Positions 6,627 through 14,023 are shown, counted from the stretch's first letter. The stretch: DNA of 45,227 bases from Avimicrobium caecorum (GCA_904394705.1 CAJFNJ010000019.1:1-45227); one strand, 5' to 3'. Made by a program: numbers and translations. The notes: a model not told the origin generated them from the letters alone.

Positions 6627-7409
6627 TCAGTTCCCGGACAGGACGTCCCACCAGTCGGAAAAGACCAGCGGGCGGGTGTCCGCTGTGAGGACGCCGAACC
6701 GGTATCCCCTGGCCTTGTAGGCCCGGATAATCTGCCGGGCGGCCTCGGGGGTGGTGGTGAAGGGGTGGCTGTCATGGAGGAGGATCACCGGCGAGGACTG
6801 CCCCTCTCCGCGCTCCAGGGCGTTCCGGGCGATCTCCTCCGGCGCCAGCGGCACCGGCTGTTCCTCTCCGCCGTCGTCCCCGGAGGTGACGGTCCAGTCA
6901 AAGACGGTGTACCCGTCCCGGCTCAGCCCGGTGAGGATCTCCCGGAGCACCCGGGGATCGGCCTGGGCGTTCAGACTGCCGCCGGGCAGACGCACCAGCG
7001 TTTCATAGGGAATGCCCAGCTCCCGCAGCCCCGCTTCCAGCTCCCGGAGATCCTCCCGGTAGGACCGGGCGCTTTCATAGAGCCGGTCATAGTCGTGAAC
7101 AGAACAGTGCAGCGCCACCCGGCTGCCGTTTTCACAGAGGGCGGCATAGGCATCGGAATAGTCCTCCCGTTCCGCCAGCGTTACAAAAAAGGTAGCGGGA
7201 ACCTCCTCCTCCCGCAGGACGCTGAGAATGGCTTCGGTATTGCGGCTGGGGCCGTCGTCAAAGGTGAGGTAGACGGTCCGGGGCTCCAGGGGGACTCCCG
7301 CAGATTCAGCGGCAGACCGGACCGGAGCAGCCGCCTGCATGATGGCTCCCAGCGTCAGCATGGCGGCGACCGCCAGCAGCCGGGAGCGCAGTTTCCGGCA
7401 AGGATTCAT
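6627..7409 (-). CDS. Secreted polysaccharide deacetylase (CE4, NodB domain)
   Basis: 260 residues. A signal peptide (basic MNPCRKLRSR then a hydrophobic run to about residue 33) is followed by a complete NodB domain: motif 1 TFDDGPS with D51/D52, motif 2 H101-CSV-H105, motif 3 RLPGG, motif 4 near FDWTV, motif 5 ILLHDS. The Asp-His-His metal triad and catalytic residues are therefore intact. Substrate is likely N-acetylglucosamine or N-acetylmuramic acid of peptidoglycan or another wall glycan; many clostridial members confer lysozyme resistance or act in spore cortex formation. It lies upstream of, and on the same strand as, the aminopeptidase, which has its own promoter. Confidence 0.9.
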   Translation of the reverse strand: MNPCRKLRSRLLAVAAMLTLGAIMQAAAPVRSAAESAGVPLEPRTVYLTFDDGPSRNTEAILSVLREEEVPATFFVTLAEREDYSDAYAALCENGSRVALHCSVHDYDRLYESARSYREDLRELEAGLRELGIPYETLVRLPGGSLNAQADPRVLREILTGLSRDGYTVFDWTVTSGDDGGEEQPVPLAPEEIARNALERGEGQSSPVILLHDSHPFTTTPEAARQIIRAYKARGYRFGVLTADTRPLVFSDWWDVLSGN

Positions 7410-7477
7410 GGGGTATCATCTCCTGTCCTCCCATTCTATGGGGAAGCGCCGGAAAAATGAACTGTCTGCCGGGCAGC

Positions 7478-7504
7478 AAAAAAGCCGGGTCATCGGGACC
7501 CGGC
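7478..7504 (-). terminator. Terminator of the 7.5-kb membrane-protein gene
   Basis: On minus GCCGGGT (7504-7498) pairs with ACCCGGC (7490-7484), followed by six T residues (7483-7478). Confidence 0.8.
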
Positions 7505-7509
7505 GGGGA

Positions 7510-7959
7510 TCAGCCCATAGGGGGCGGAAGCAGGATGGTGACCGGCGGCAGGAACAGCACCCAGGGAGCGGTGAGCAGCAGGAAGCTCCACCGGAACCGG
7601 CGTCCGGTGCCGGGGAGGGCGTACCACTCCATCAGGCGGTCTCCCAGCCAGAGGGAGAGGCAGAATCCGGGCAGGTCGGCAAGGGCTGAACCGGGGAACC
7701 CGAAGAAGAAGTCAAACCGGCTCAGCGGGATCAGGAGCAGGAGGAGGGTGCAGCCTGCCGCCCCCACATGGCAGACCCAGGCCAGCACACCCAGCCGCAG
7801 CCATGGACGCCGGGGCAGGACAGGGGGAAGGCTGTTCCGGTCAAGCCGGGAGGCTGCCAGATAGAGCAGGCTGCTCCAGAGGGTCAGCGCCGGGAACAGG
7901 ACGATCCAGCACAGCGGATAGAGCAGGAAAAACCAGATGGGAAGCGGGAGTTCATTCAT
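7510..7959 (-). CDS. Hypothetical integral membrane protein
   Basis: 149 residues from ATG 7959, chosen because GGAGGT lies 7 nt upstream; in-frame codons further upstream lack a binding site. The protein has about four membrane spans: residues 5-35 (LPIWFFLLYPLCWIVLFPA...), about 60-80, 90-110 (FFFGFPGSALADLPGF) and a last Pro-rich span TAPWVLFLPPVTILLPPP. Basic loops (RLDRNS, RRPWLR, GTGRRFR) alternate with the spans. No family was recognised. It sits between a tRNA gene and the deacetylase, each with its own signals, so context gives no clue. Confidence 0.65.
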   Translation of the reverse strand: MNELPLPIWFFLLYPLCWIVLFPALTLWSSLLYLAASRLDRNSLPPVLPRRPWLRLGVLAWVCHVGAAGCTLLLLLIPLSRFDFFFGFPGSALADLPGFCLSLWLGDRLMEWYALPGTGRRFRWSFLLLTAPWVLFLPPVTILLPPPMG

Positions 7960-8002
7960 ACAGGACACCTCCGGACCGGATTTCGGGAAAGACGGATATA
8001 AC

Positions 8003-8033
8003 GAAAAAAGCACGGTTATAAACCGTGCTTTTT
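8003..8033 (-). terminator. Terminator of the tRNA-Gln gene
   Basis: AGCACGGTT (8009-8017) pairs with AACCGTGCT (8021-8029); on minus the stem is followed by T6 (8008-8003), on plus by TTTTT. Confidence 0.8.
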
Positions 8034-8041
8034 CTTTGCTG

Positions 8042-8115
8042 TGGTTGCCCGACTAGGATTCGAACCCAGACAAACAGAGTCAGAGTCTGTCGTGCTACCT
8101 TTACACAATCGGGCA
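8042..8115 (-). tRNA. tRNA-Gln (anticodon CUG), CCA encoded
   Basis: Read on minus: acceptor TGCCCGA pairs fully with TCGGGCA, D arm GTGTAAAGGTAGCAC, anticodon stem ACAGA/TCTGT with loop CTCTGAC (anticodon CTG at positions 34-36), T arm CTGGG-TTCGAAT-CCTAG, discriminator A and genomic CCA (8044-8042). The U1-A72 end pair is the classical glutamine identity feature. It decodes CAG, fitting the GC-rich codon use here. Isolated single tRNA gene with its own promoter and terminator. Confidence 0.95.
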
Positions 8116-8136
8116 TCGCTTACTGACAGCTTTATC

Positions 8137-8165
8137 ATTATAGCAACATATTCCTGATTTGTCAA
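8137..8165 (-). promoter_or_regulatory. Consensus promoter of the tRNA-Gln gene
   Basis: Minus strand: TTGACA (8165-8160), 17-nt spacer, TATAAT (8142-8137). A perfect match, as expected for a stable RNA gene. Confidence 0.9.
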
Positions 8166-8304
8166 CAGCTTTTTTCAAAAAACCAAAAAGTTTTTTCAGG
8201 GCTTTGGAGCATGCCCCGGACCCCGCTGGAATATACATGAAAACAGCCAAATAAAACAGCGGAGGAGTCTGCTGCGGGACTATCACACAGGAGGAATGGG
8301 AAAG

Positions 8305-9249
8305 ATGAACTGTTATGAACCGGAAGGCCGGAAGATTGCCGGCACTGCCAATCAGCGGTATTGCGGATCGCTTGAGGGACTGCGGGAGGCCATGGCAGAG
8401 GGGGTGATCCTCGAGGGCTGGGGCGCCCGGATCAGCGGGGCACGTCCGGATCTGCTGGTGGACCTCGGAGGCATCCAGGGGGTGATCCCCCATGACGAGG
8501 GCGCACTGGGCATGGAGGACGGCTCCACCCGGGATATTGCGCTGCTCACCCGGGTGGGCAAACCGGTGTGCTTTGTGGTCACCGGTTTTGAGGAGCTGGC
8601 GGACGGCACCCTGCGTCCGGTGCTGAGCCGCCGTCAGGCACAGCAGCGCTGCCAGGAGGAGTATCTGGACACCCTGGTGCCCGGGGACATCATCAGCGCC
8701 CGGGTGACCCATCTGGAGCCCTTCGGCTGCTTTGTGGACATCGGCTGCGGGATTGCGTCGCTGCTCCCCATTGACGCCATCTCGGTATCCCGGATCGCCC
8801 ATCCGTCCGACCGCTTCCGGGTGGGCGAGGAGATCCGGGTGGTGGTCCGGGGCCGGGACGAAAAGAACCGCATCACCCTGACCCACCGGGAGCTGCTGGG
8901 CACCTGGGAGGAAAATGCCGCTGCCTTCTGTGCCGGGGACACAGTGCCGGGGATTGTGCGGTCGGTGGAGGACTATGGCATCTTCATCGAGCTCACCCCC
9001 AACCTGGCGGGCCTGGCGGAGCCCCGTCCGGGGGTATATCCGGGACAGCGGGCCACAGTGACCATCAAGAGCCTCAATCCTGCCCGCATGAAGGTGAAAC
9101 TGATCCTCATCGACAGCTTTGACCAGCCGGGTGTGCCCCGGGAGATGAGCTACTTTGTCCAGGGCGATCACATCGACCGGTGGGAATATTCCCCGGCGGC
9201 CTGTGCCCGGAAGATCGTCACCGACTTCAGCGCTGTCAGGGCACAATAA
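8305..9249 (+). CDS. S1 RNA-binding domain protein (short ribosomal S1-like)
   Basis: 314 residues with about three S1-type OB folds: residues 35-105 (GWGARISGARPDLLVDLGG), 120-195 (GDIISARVTHLEPFGCFVDIG ... KNRITLTHREL) and 210-280 (GDTVPGIVRSVEDYGIFIEL). The central domain is the most canonical. Firmicutes carry short S1 proteins that bind RNA or the ribosome without being full-length S1; this one could be annotated rpsA-like. ATG 8305 is preferred over ATG 8296, since AGGAGG (8289-8294) is 10 nt from the former and only 1 nt from the latter. An AT-rich stretch with A and T runs precedes it but no clear promoter. Ends in a bidirectional terminator. Confidence 0.85.
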   Translation: MNCYEPEGRKIAGTANQRYCGSLEGLREAMAEGVILEGWGARISGARPDLLVDLGGIQGVIPHDEGALGMEDGSTRDIALLTRVGKPVCFVVTGFEELADGTLRPVLSRRQAQQRCQEEYLDTLVPGDIISARVTHLEPFGCFVDIGCGIASLLPIDAISVSRIAHPSDRFRVGEEIRVVVRGRDEKNRITLTHRELLGTWEENAAAFCAGDTVPGIVRSVEDYGIFIELTPNLAGLAEPRPGVYPGQRATVTIKSLNPARMKVKLILIDSFDQPGVPREMSYFVQGDHIDRWEYSPAACARKIVTDFSAVRAQ

Positions 9250-9260
9250 AGCCAGCAGCA

Positions 9261-9296
9261 GAAAAACAGCCGGACCATCAGGCCCGGCTGTTTTTC
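9261..9296. terminator. Bidirectional terminator
   Basis: AAAAACAGCCGG (from 9262) pairs with CCGGCTGTTTTT (9284-9295); serves the S1-domain gene and the convergent CofE-like gene. Confidence 0.85.
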
Positions 9297-9311
9297 TATG
9301 ATAGGGAGAAA

Positions 9312-10514
9312 TTATTCAGCGTAGTTATCGAAGTAACCCTGGATCAGAATGATGGGGGTACCCTTGTCACCGCTGCCGGAGGTCAGGTCGCACAGCGAAC
9401 CGATCAGGTCGGTCAGACGGCGGGGAGTGGTGCCCTCCGAAGCCATATCACCGGTGAGGTCGTGATCCTTGGCACGGATGGAGTTCTGAATGGCTTCCTT
9501 CAGGGCATCGCCGCTCAGGTCAGCGAAGTCGTTGTCAGCCAGATACTTGAGCTTCAGCTCATTGGGACGGCCTTCCAGACCGGAGGTGTATGCGGGGGAT
9601 ACCACCGGGTCAGCCAGCTCCCAGATGCCGCCTACCGGGTCCTTGAAGGCGCCGTCGCCGTATACCATGGCTTCCACATGGGCGCCGGTGGCTTCGGTGA
9701 TGCCCTTCTGGATCTTCAGGACTACATCCTGGCACTCTCTGGGGAAGAGCTTGACAGTGGTTTCAGTGGCCTTGTTGGAGCCCAGCAGGCCATACTTCTC
9801 ATTGCAGCCGCTGCCGTTTACCGGAGCGGTGAGAATATCGTCCAGACCGCATACCAGCTCAGCACCAGCAGCACGCAGACGGCGCTTGGTACGGGCACGG
9901 GAGTGAATATCGCAGTTGAGGACATACTTGGTGTGCTTGAGGATTTCACGGGGATCGTTGGCAAAGATAACCTCGACCTCAGCGCCCTCGGCACGGATCA
10001 GATCGGAGTAGTAAGCCACATAGTCCACACCGGTGAAGGGGTGCTTGTTCTCGCCGAACAGCTCACGGTACCGGGCCAGATCCAGAACATCGGTCCAGGG
10101 ATCGATGCCCTTCTCATCCAGGGCGTCCAGGCTTACCAGGGGGTTGCCCACCTCATCGGAGGGATAGCTGAACATCAGCACGATCTTGCTGCCGCCCAGA
10201 GCAGCGCCCTTGGCAATACCGCTCAGGCAGACACTGAACCGGTTCCGGCTCAGGATGGGGAAGATGAGTCCGATGGTGTTGCTGCCATACTTCTGATGCA
10301 CATCAGCGGCAATATCATCGATGGAAGCGTAGTTGCCCTGAGCACGGGCTACAACAGCCTCGGTAACAGCGATGACATCCCGGTCGTGCAGGGTGATGTT
10401 TTCAGCCTTGACTGCGTCCAGAACCGAGTCGATCACGATCTGGGCAATATCATCGCCCTGACGGATAATGGGTGCGCGAACGCCGCGGGAAACGGTACCA
10501 ATGGTCCTCTGCAT
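9312..10514 (-). CDS. CofE-like (coenzyme F420-0:L-glutamate ligase family) protein
   Basis: 400 residues. The N-terminus IGTVSRGVRAPIIRQGDDI and HDRDVIAVTEAVVARAQGN, then SRNRFSVCLSGIAKGA, match the F420-ligase family (PF01996) as found in Firmicutes, where a long insert and C-terminal part (DVVLKIQKGITEATGAHVEA, VYGDGAFKDP) occur. True CofE adds glutamates to F420-0 using GTP, but no F420 gene lies nearby and clostridia generally lack the cofactor, so another carboxylate-amine ligation is likely. ATG 10514 is preceded by AAAGGAG on minus. Own promoter TTTACT-17-TATAAT; monocistronic. Codon use looks like that of a well-expressed gene. Confidence 0.8.
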   Translation of the reverse strand: MQRTIGTVSRGVRAPIIRQGDDIAQIVIDSVLDAVKAENITLHDRDVIAVTEAVVARAQGNYASIDDIAADVHQKYGSNTIGLIFPILSRNRFSVCLSGIAKGAALGGSKIVLMFSYPSDEVGNPLVSLDALDEKGIDPWTDVLDLARYRELFGENKHPFTGVDYVAYYSDLIRAEGAEVEVIFANDPREILKHTKYVLNCDIHSRARTKRRLRAAGAELVCGLDDILTAPVNGSGCNEKYGLLGSNKATETTVKLFPRECQDVVLKIQKGITEATGAHVEAMVYGDGAFKDPVGGIWELADPVVSPAYTSGLEGRPNELKLKYLADNDFADLSGDALKEAIQNSIRAKDHDLTGDMASEGTTPRRLTDLIGSLCDLTSGSGDKGTPIILIQGYFDNYAE

Positions 10515-10586
10515 AGCGGTAAACTCCTTTTTATCAGTAACAGATTCTTTTACAAACGAATGAAATGGCTGTTTTCGCCAATGTTT

Positions 10587-10615
10587 ATTATACCCAACGG
10601 AATAGCATAAGTAAA
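10587..10615 (-). promoter_or_regulatory. Promoter of the CofE-like gene
   Basis: Minus strand: TTTACT (10615-10610), 17-nt spacer, TATAAT (10592-10587), about 70 nt before the start codon. Confidence 0.7.
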
Positions 10616-10658
10616 ATATATATATTTGATATTTGATATAATTTGATATTATAGCAAA

Positions 10659-10881
10659 AAGGGACAGCCCCTATCTATTGGGGCCGGGGATTTTGGCGGC
10701 AACGATAGGTAGAAAAACCACAAGAAATGGGGACTGCCATCGTGACAGTATACAGGTTGTTGTGGTGGAACAGGGGGTTGTGGAACCAAAATCCCTTTGA
10801 TAAAATAGAATTGCAAGGGAAAATTCCCCATCCAAAGACTGGCTCCCAGCCGTCCGTGCGAAAACACAGGGCGGTTTTTTT
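10659..10881 (+). ncRNA. Candidate structured RNA or leader upstream of the EamA transporter gene
   Basis: Seen: extended -10 TGATATTAT (10644-10652) with TTGATA 15 nt before it, predicting a start near 10659. Arms then pair over long range: GGGA..GCC (10661-10669) with GGCTCCC (10841-10847), TGGGG (10679-10683) with CCCCA (10826-10830), GGGATTTTGG (10687-10696) with CCAAAATCCC (10786-10795), ACCACAA (10717-10723) with TTGTGGT (10760-10766). A last hairpin, CCGTCCGTG (10850-10858) with CACAGGGCGG (10865-10874), is followed by seven T (10875-10881). The rod shape recalls 6S RNA; equally it could be a riboswitch-like leader with terminator for the gene starting at 10923. No known class was recognised. 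Confidence 0.45.
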
Positions 10882-10922
10882 GAGCCGGAATGGATCAATT
10901 TCTGAAATTACGGAGGTCGTTT

Positions 10923-11825
10923 ATGGAGAAAAACAAGGTTGCGTTTATTTCGGATCTGATGCTTGCCGCAGTGGCACTGATCTGGGGACTGGGTTTCCCG
11001 GTGACCCAGATGGCCATTGATGCCCAGCTCAGTTCCGGGCTGATCGTAGCGCTGCGCTTCCTCATTGCGGCAGCGGTTATGGGGATCATCTTCCGGCGGG
11101 AAGCGCGTACCATCACCCCGCGGGATGCCCTGCTGGGCTGTGTAGCCGGGCTGATCCTGGGCATGGCGTTCCTGCTGCAGGTCATGGGGCAGAGCATGAC
11201 CACCCCTTCCAATTCGGCCTTCCTCACATCGCTCAATGTCATTATTGTGCCGTTTCTGAGCTGGGGATTCTTCCATCAGCGTCCCACCCGCAAAATGCTG
11301 CTGGTGGCCCTGGGGTGCCTGGTGGGTGCCCTGGTGCTCACCCTCTCTCCGGGCGAAGGACTGCAGCTGGGCTTCGGCGACCTGCTGGTGCTGTGCTGTG
11401 CCGTGGCATTCTCGCTGCACATCTCCTACCTGGGCTGGGTTGCCGGACGCATCGAGGTGAAAAAGCTCACCTTCCTGCAGATGCTCACCGCCGGCTGTCT
11501 GGGCGGGCTCTATACCCTCGCCTTTGAACTGCCCCAGATCGCCGAGGCGGATTTCGCTGCCGGCTGGATGCCCATCCTCTATATGGGACTGCTCAGCACT
11601 GCCTTTGCCTTCTTTGCCCAGACCTATGCCCAGAAGCATACCTCTCCGGCTCGGGCGGCTGTGATCCTCGGCTGCGAGGGACTGCTGGGCAGCATCTTCT
11701 CGGTGCTGCTGGGATATGAGCCGCTTACCGTCAATCTGGTGGTGGGCGGAGCCATCATCTTCCTCTCCCTGCTGGTGATGGAAGTGAATCCCGCCGCGCT
11801 GCTGCGCCGCCGCACCGCCGAATAA
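10923..11825 (+). CDS. EamA/DMT-family transporter
   Basis: 300 residues with ten predicted membrane spans in two EamA repeats. Repeat one begins LMLAAVALIWGLGFPVTQMAI and includes LIVALRFLIAA; repeat two ends in LGCEGLLGSIFSVLLGYEPL, a hallmark of the family. DMT transporters export or exchange amino acids, nucleotides or other metabolites; the substrate is not readable. ATG 10923 has GGAGGT 5 nt upstream and gives the expected short cytosolic N-terminus MEKNKVAF. A terminator-like hairpin at 10849-10881 precedes the gene, so it may be controlled by attenuation. Ends in a bidirectional terminator. Confidence 0.88.
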   Translation: MEKNKVAFISDLMLAAVALIWGLGFPVTQMAIDAQLSSGLIVALRFLIAAAVMGIIFRREARTITPRDALLGCVAGLILGMAFLLQVMGQSMTTPSNSAFLTSLNVIIVPFLSWGFFHQRPTRKMLLVALGCLVGALVLTLSPGEGLQLGFGDLLVLCCAVAFSLHISYLGWVAGRIEVKKLTFLQMLTAGCLGGLYTLAFELPQIAEADFAAGWMPILYMGLLSTAFAFFAQTYAQKHTSPARAAVILGCEGLLGSIFSVLLGYEPLTVNLVVGGAIIFLSLLVMEVNPAALLRRRTAE

Positions 11826-11830
11826 GCAAT

Positions 11831-11863
11831 AAAAAAAGACACCCGACCGGGTGTCTTTTTTTA
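11831..11863. terminator. Bidirectional terminator
   Basis: AAAAAGACACCCG pairs with CGGGTGTCTTTTT with a very short loop, centred near 11847; shared by the EamA gene and the convergent EFR1-type gene. Confidence 0.85.
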
Positions 11864-11871
11864 TTGCCGTC

Positions 11872-12630
11872 TTACAGGAAGAAGCAGTTGTCATGCCGTC
11901 CGCCTGCAACCTTGCCCAGGAAGCCGGTGAGCATCTGGGTCATGGGAGCAGCCAGGGAGCGGGCATTCTCCGGGCAGACTACGGTGCAGCGCATGCAGTG
12001 GATGCAGCGGTTGGCATCGGTGGTGTTGGGAGCGTCTGCCGGGATTGCGCCAACCGGGCATTCGGCGGCGCAGCGTCCGCACTTGATGCAGGCCTCGGAT
12101 ACCACCGGCGCCCAGGGCTTGTTTTCGGACTCCTTGTAGGGACGGTTGCCCGGAACTTCGGGGGTGGAATCATCGCCCTTTTCCAGCTTTGCCAGCATCT
12201 GACCGGCAAAGGCAGCCAGTTCCTTCTGGTCCTGGGCATCGGGACGGCCGGCGCCGATGGAGCGCACCATCGAGTGCTCGGCGATGGGAGCAGCCGAAGC
12301 GATCACCTTGAAGCCAGCGGCGGCAGCGGCGTCGTTGAGTTCCAGCAGTGCGTCATCAAAGTCCCGGTTGCCGAATACAGCCAGGGTTACTGCCCTGGCA
12401 TTGCCGCCCTGGAAGGCCCGGAGCTGCTCCAGTGCATAGGCGGGAATCCGTCCGCCGAATACCGGCATGGCAATGAGGACAGTGTCCTCCGCGGTGAAGG
12501 TGCGGGGAGTGACCGGACGGAGCAGATCGACAGTTTCCACCGATTCAGCCAGAGCCGAGGCAGTGAAGCCGGCAGCCTTGGCAGTACCGCCGGTGGGGCT
12601 GAAGCAGAGCACAGTGAGTTTGTTGAGCAT
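11872..12630 (-). CDS. EFR1-type flavodoxin-ferredoxin fusion protein
   Basis: 252 residues. The N-terminal flavodoxin-like domain has the phosphate loop FSPTGGTAKAA (about 9-19) and TVLIAMPVFGGRIP; the C-terminal part has two 4Fe-4S motifs, CIKCGRCAAECP and CIHCMRCTVVCP (about 186-225). EFR1-family proteins are presumed soluble electron carriers or reductases in anaerobes; partners are unknown. ATG 12630 (MLNKLTVL) is chosen for AGGAGG 7 nt upstream over a start six codons earlier. It diverges from an Rrf2 regulator, and two identical-format inverted repeats flank its promoter, so repression by that regulator is very likely. Confidence 0.9.
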   Translation of the reverse strand: MLNKLTVLCFSPTGGTAKAAGFTASALAESVETVDLLRPVTPRTFTAEDTVLIAMPVFGGRIPAYALEQLRAFQGGNARAVTLAVFGNRDFDDALLELNDAAAAAGFKVIASAAPIAEHSMVRSIGAGRPDAQDQKELAAFAGQMLAKLEKGDDSTPEVPGNRPYKESENKPWAPVVSEACIKCGRCAAECPVGAIPADAPNTTDANRCIHCMRCTVVCPENARSLAAPMTQMLTGFLGKVAGGRHDNCFFL

Positions 12631-12656
12631 GATTGATTCCTCCTGCAAGATGAATT

Positions 12657-12679
12657 GATGTAAATTTATTTATTACATC
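12657..12679. promoter_or_regulatory. Operator 1 (candidate Rrf2 site) in the EFR1 leader
   Basis: GATGTAA-N9-TTACATC, a perfect 7-bp inverted repeat just downstream of the predicted EFR1 transcription start. Its partner at 12707-12727 has the same half-sites and spacing. Confidence 0.7.
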
Positions 12680-12689
12680 TTATGGCTGA

Positions 12690-12718
12690 AGTATAGCACA
12701 AGCTGAATGTAATGTCAA
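12690..12718 (-). promoter_or_regulatory. Promoter of the EFR1-type gene
   Basis: Minus strand: TTGACA (12718-12713), 17-nt spacer, TATACT (12695-12690). The -35 lies inside operator 2 and the start site abuts operator 1. Confidence 0.85.
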
Positions 12719-12727
12719 TGGTTACAT
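12707..12727. promoter_or_regulatory. Operator 2 (candidate Rrf2 site) over the EFR1 -35 box
   Basis: ATGTAA-N9-TTACAT; centre 49 bp from operator 1, and only 9 nt upstream of the -35 of the Rrf2 gene, so it can affect both directions. Confidence 0.7.
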
Positions 12728-12735
12728 CAAAACAG

Positions 12736-12764
12736 TTTACAAATTTCCGATAAGATGGTATCTT
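12736..12764 (+). promoter_or_regulatory. Promoter of the Rrf2 gene
   Basis: TTTACA (12736-12741), 17-nt spacer, TATCTT (12759-12764), about 20 nt before the start codon. Confidence 0.6.
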
Positions 12765-12784
12765 GTAATCAGAGGTGAAACACC

Positions 12785-13234
12785 ATGCGCATCAGTACCA
12801 AATGTTCTATTGCGCTGCACTGTCTGATCTGCATTGCGGTATTTGACGGGCGGCGGATGACCAGCACCGGACTGGCAGCCAGCACCGGCAGCAATCCGGT
12901 GGTGATCCGCAATCTGTTCGGCGCCCTGCAGAAGGCAGGGATTCTGTCGGTGGCCCGGGGAACCGGCGGCGCAGTCCTGCTCCGCAGTCCGGAGGAGATC
13001 ACGGTGTGGGATGTGTATGCAGCCCTGGAATCGGACGAAAAACATGAGCTCCTGGGTATGCACCCCAATCCCTCCCCCCAGTGTCCGGTGGGGAGCCGGA
13101 TTCGCTCGGTGCTCCAGGAGCCCTATGATGAGATCTTCACTGCCATGCAGAAAAAGATGCGGGAGATCACCCTGCAGGATCTGCTGGACCGCTGGAAGGA
13201 GCAGGCAGGCGGGAGTTTTCCTCCTGCGCTGTAA
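12785..13234 (+). CDS. Rrf2-family transcriptional regulator (YwnA-like, no full Cys cluster)
   Basis: 149 residues. The Rrf2 winged helix is evident: MRISTKCSIALHCLICIAVF, then MTSTGLAASTGSNPVVIRNLFGALQKAGIL (recognition region, 32-61), and the wing RGTGGAVLL. The loop that carries three Cys in IscR or NsrR has only NPSPQCPVGSRI, one Cys, the form seen in YwnA/CymR-like members that do not hold a Fe-S cluster. It may instead sense a thiol, metabolite or protein partner. Divergent from the EFR1-type gene with two matched operators in the 154-bp gap. RBS AGAGGTG 7 nt before ATG 12785. Ends in a bidirectional terminator. Confidence 0.9.
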   Translation: MRISTKCSIALHCLICIAVFDGRRMTSTGLAASTGSNPVVIRNLFGALQKAGILSVARGTGGAVLLRSPEEITVWDVYAALESDEKHELLGMHPNPSPQCPVGSRIRSVLQEPYDEIFTAMQKKMREITLQDLLDRWKEQAGGSFPPAL

Positions 13235-13266
13235 GCCCTATATCACAGCCGGATCGCAGCCCAAAA

Positions 13267-13301
13267 GAAAAGAGCCCTCCCATCGGGAAGGGCTCTTTTT
13301 T
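13267..13301. terminator. Bidirectional terminator
   Basis: AAAAGAGCCCTCCC pairs with GGGAAGGGCTCTTTTTT, centred near 13283; between the convergent Rrf2 and membrane-protein genes. Confidence 0.85.
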
Positions 13302-13311
13302 GTGTGCAGGG

Positions 13312-13782
13312 TCAGCGATCGGTCTTTTCCGGATCTTCCTCAGGCTGGGCTGTTTCCAGTTCGGCTTCGGTTTCCTCCGCCAGCTCCACGGTTTCAGCGG
13401 CAATCTCCGGGGAAGTTTCCTCAGCTGCGGCCTCTGCGGCAGCTTCCAGGGCAGCATTGGCTTCGGCAGCAGCCTTGGCCTCATCTTCCTCTGCCTGGAG
13501 CCGTTCAGCTTCCGCGATCATCTCCCGGTACTGACGGTCTGCCTCGTCCCGCTTGCGCATATCCCGGCGCAGCTTCCAGACCAGATAGATCGCCAGAAGA
13601 ATGGCAATGACCAGAAGGCCGGGTTCTGCAATGAGATGGTCCCGCTCAAACAGCGGCAGAGCCTGCTGCTGACGCTCATATTCCGTGCGCAGCAGGGTGG
13701 CGGCCGGACTGGCCAGAGCGGTGGATACGGACAGTGCGGCGGTGGAAACAGCAGCCAGCGCACCGGTCAGAAATTTCTGCAT
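13312..13782 (-). CDS. Secreted or membrane-anchored protein with acidic Ala/Glu-rich tail
   Basis: 156 residues from ATG 13782 (GGAGG 8 nt upstream). A signal peptide ends near residue 25 (STALAS), a second hydrophobic helix spans about 54-70 (GLLVIAILLAIYLVWKL) followed by basic KLRRDMRKR, so the C-terminal half should be cytosolic. Residues 85-156 are a long Ala/Glu-rich, very acidic helix, likely coiled coil. No family recognised; the layout resembles small topology-defined proteins with a single anchor. Neighbours have unrelated signals. Low-complexity tails of this kind give false database hits, so function is left open. Confidence 0.7.
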   Translation of the reverse strand: MQKFLTGALAAVSTAALSVSTALASPAATLLRTEYERQQQALPLFERDHLIAEPGLLVIAILLAIYLVWKLRRDMRKRDEADRQYREMIAEAERLQAEEDEAKAAAEANAALEAAAEAAAEETSPEIAAETVELAEETEAELETAQPEEDPEKTDR

Positions 13783-14023
13783 GATGATTCCTCCAAAAGG
13801 CAAAAAAGTTTCGTAATACTCATTATATTAGCATGGTTTTCCGGTTTTGTCACTTGTTTTGACGAAAAGAACCGCTGTATTCCGGGGAAAAAAGAACCAT
13901 TCTGCCCCCTGTTCAAGTCGGTTGGCAATAGTGTATAATGAGGGCAGAATGCCGCCGGGACTGCCCGGCGCGGACTATTACAATCTCCAGGGGAATTTTC
14001 CCTGGAACAGGAGCGTGAAGGAT

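Larger units (their letters stand above)
10515..10922. other. 408-bp spacer: promoter, ATTTGATAT repeats and a possible structured RNA
   Basis: No protein gene recognised. It holds the minus promoter of the CofE-like gene, three copies of ATTTGATAT (10624-10632, 10631-10639, 10641-10649), a plus-strand extended -10, long-range pairing arms and a terminator hairpin before the EamA gene (separate entries). Confidence 0.6.

Noticed and set aside
10755..10795. T-box leader ahead of the EamA gene
   Set aside because: GTGGAACC resembles part of the T-box, but the invariant GCG that should follow is AAA, and no specifier-loop pattern was seen.
10671..10898. Small minus-strand frames encoding a Pro-rich peptide in the pre-EamA spacer
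   Set aside because: No start signal or known motif; the same bases form long-range pairing arms that better explain the region as RNA.
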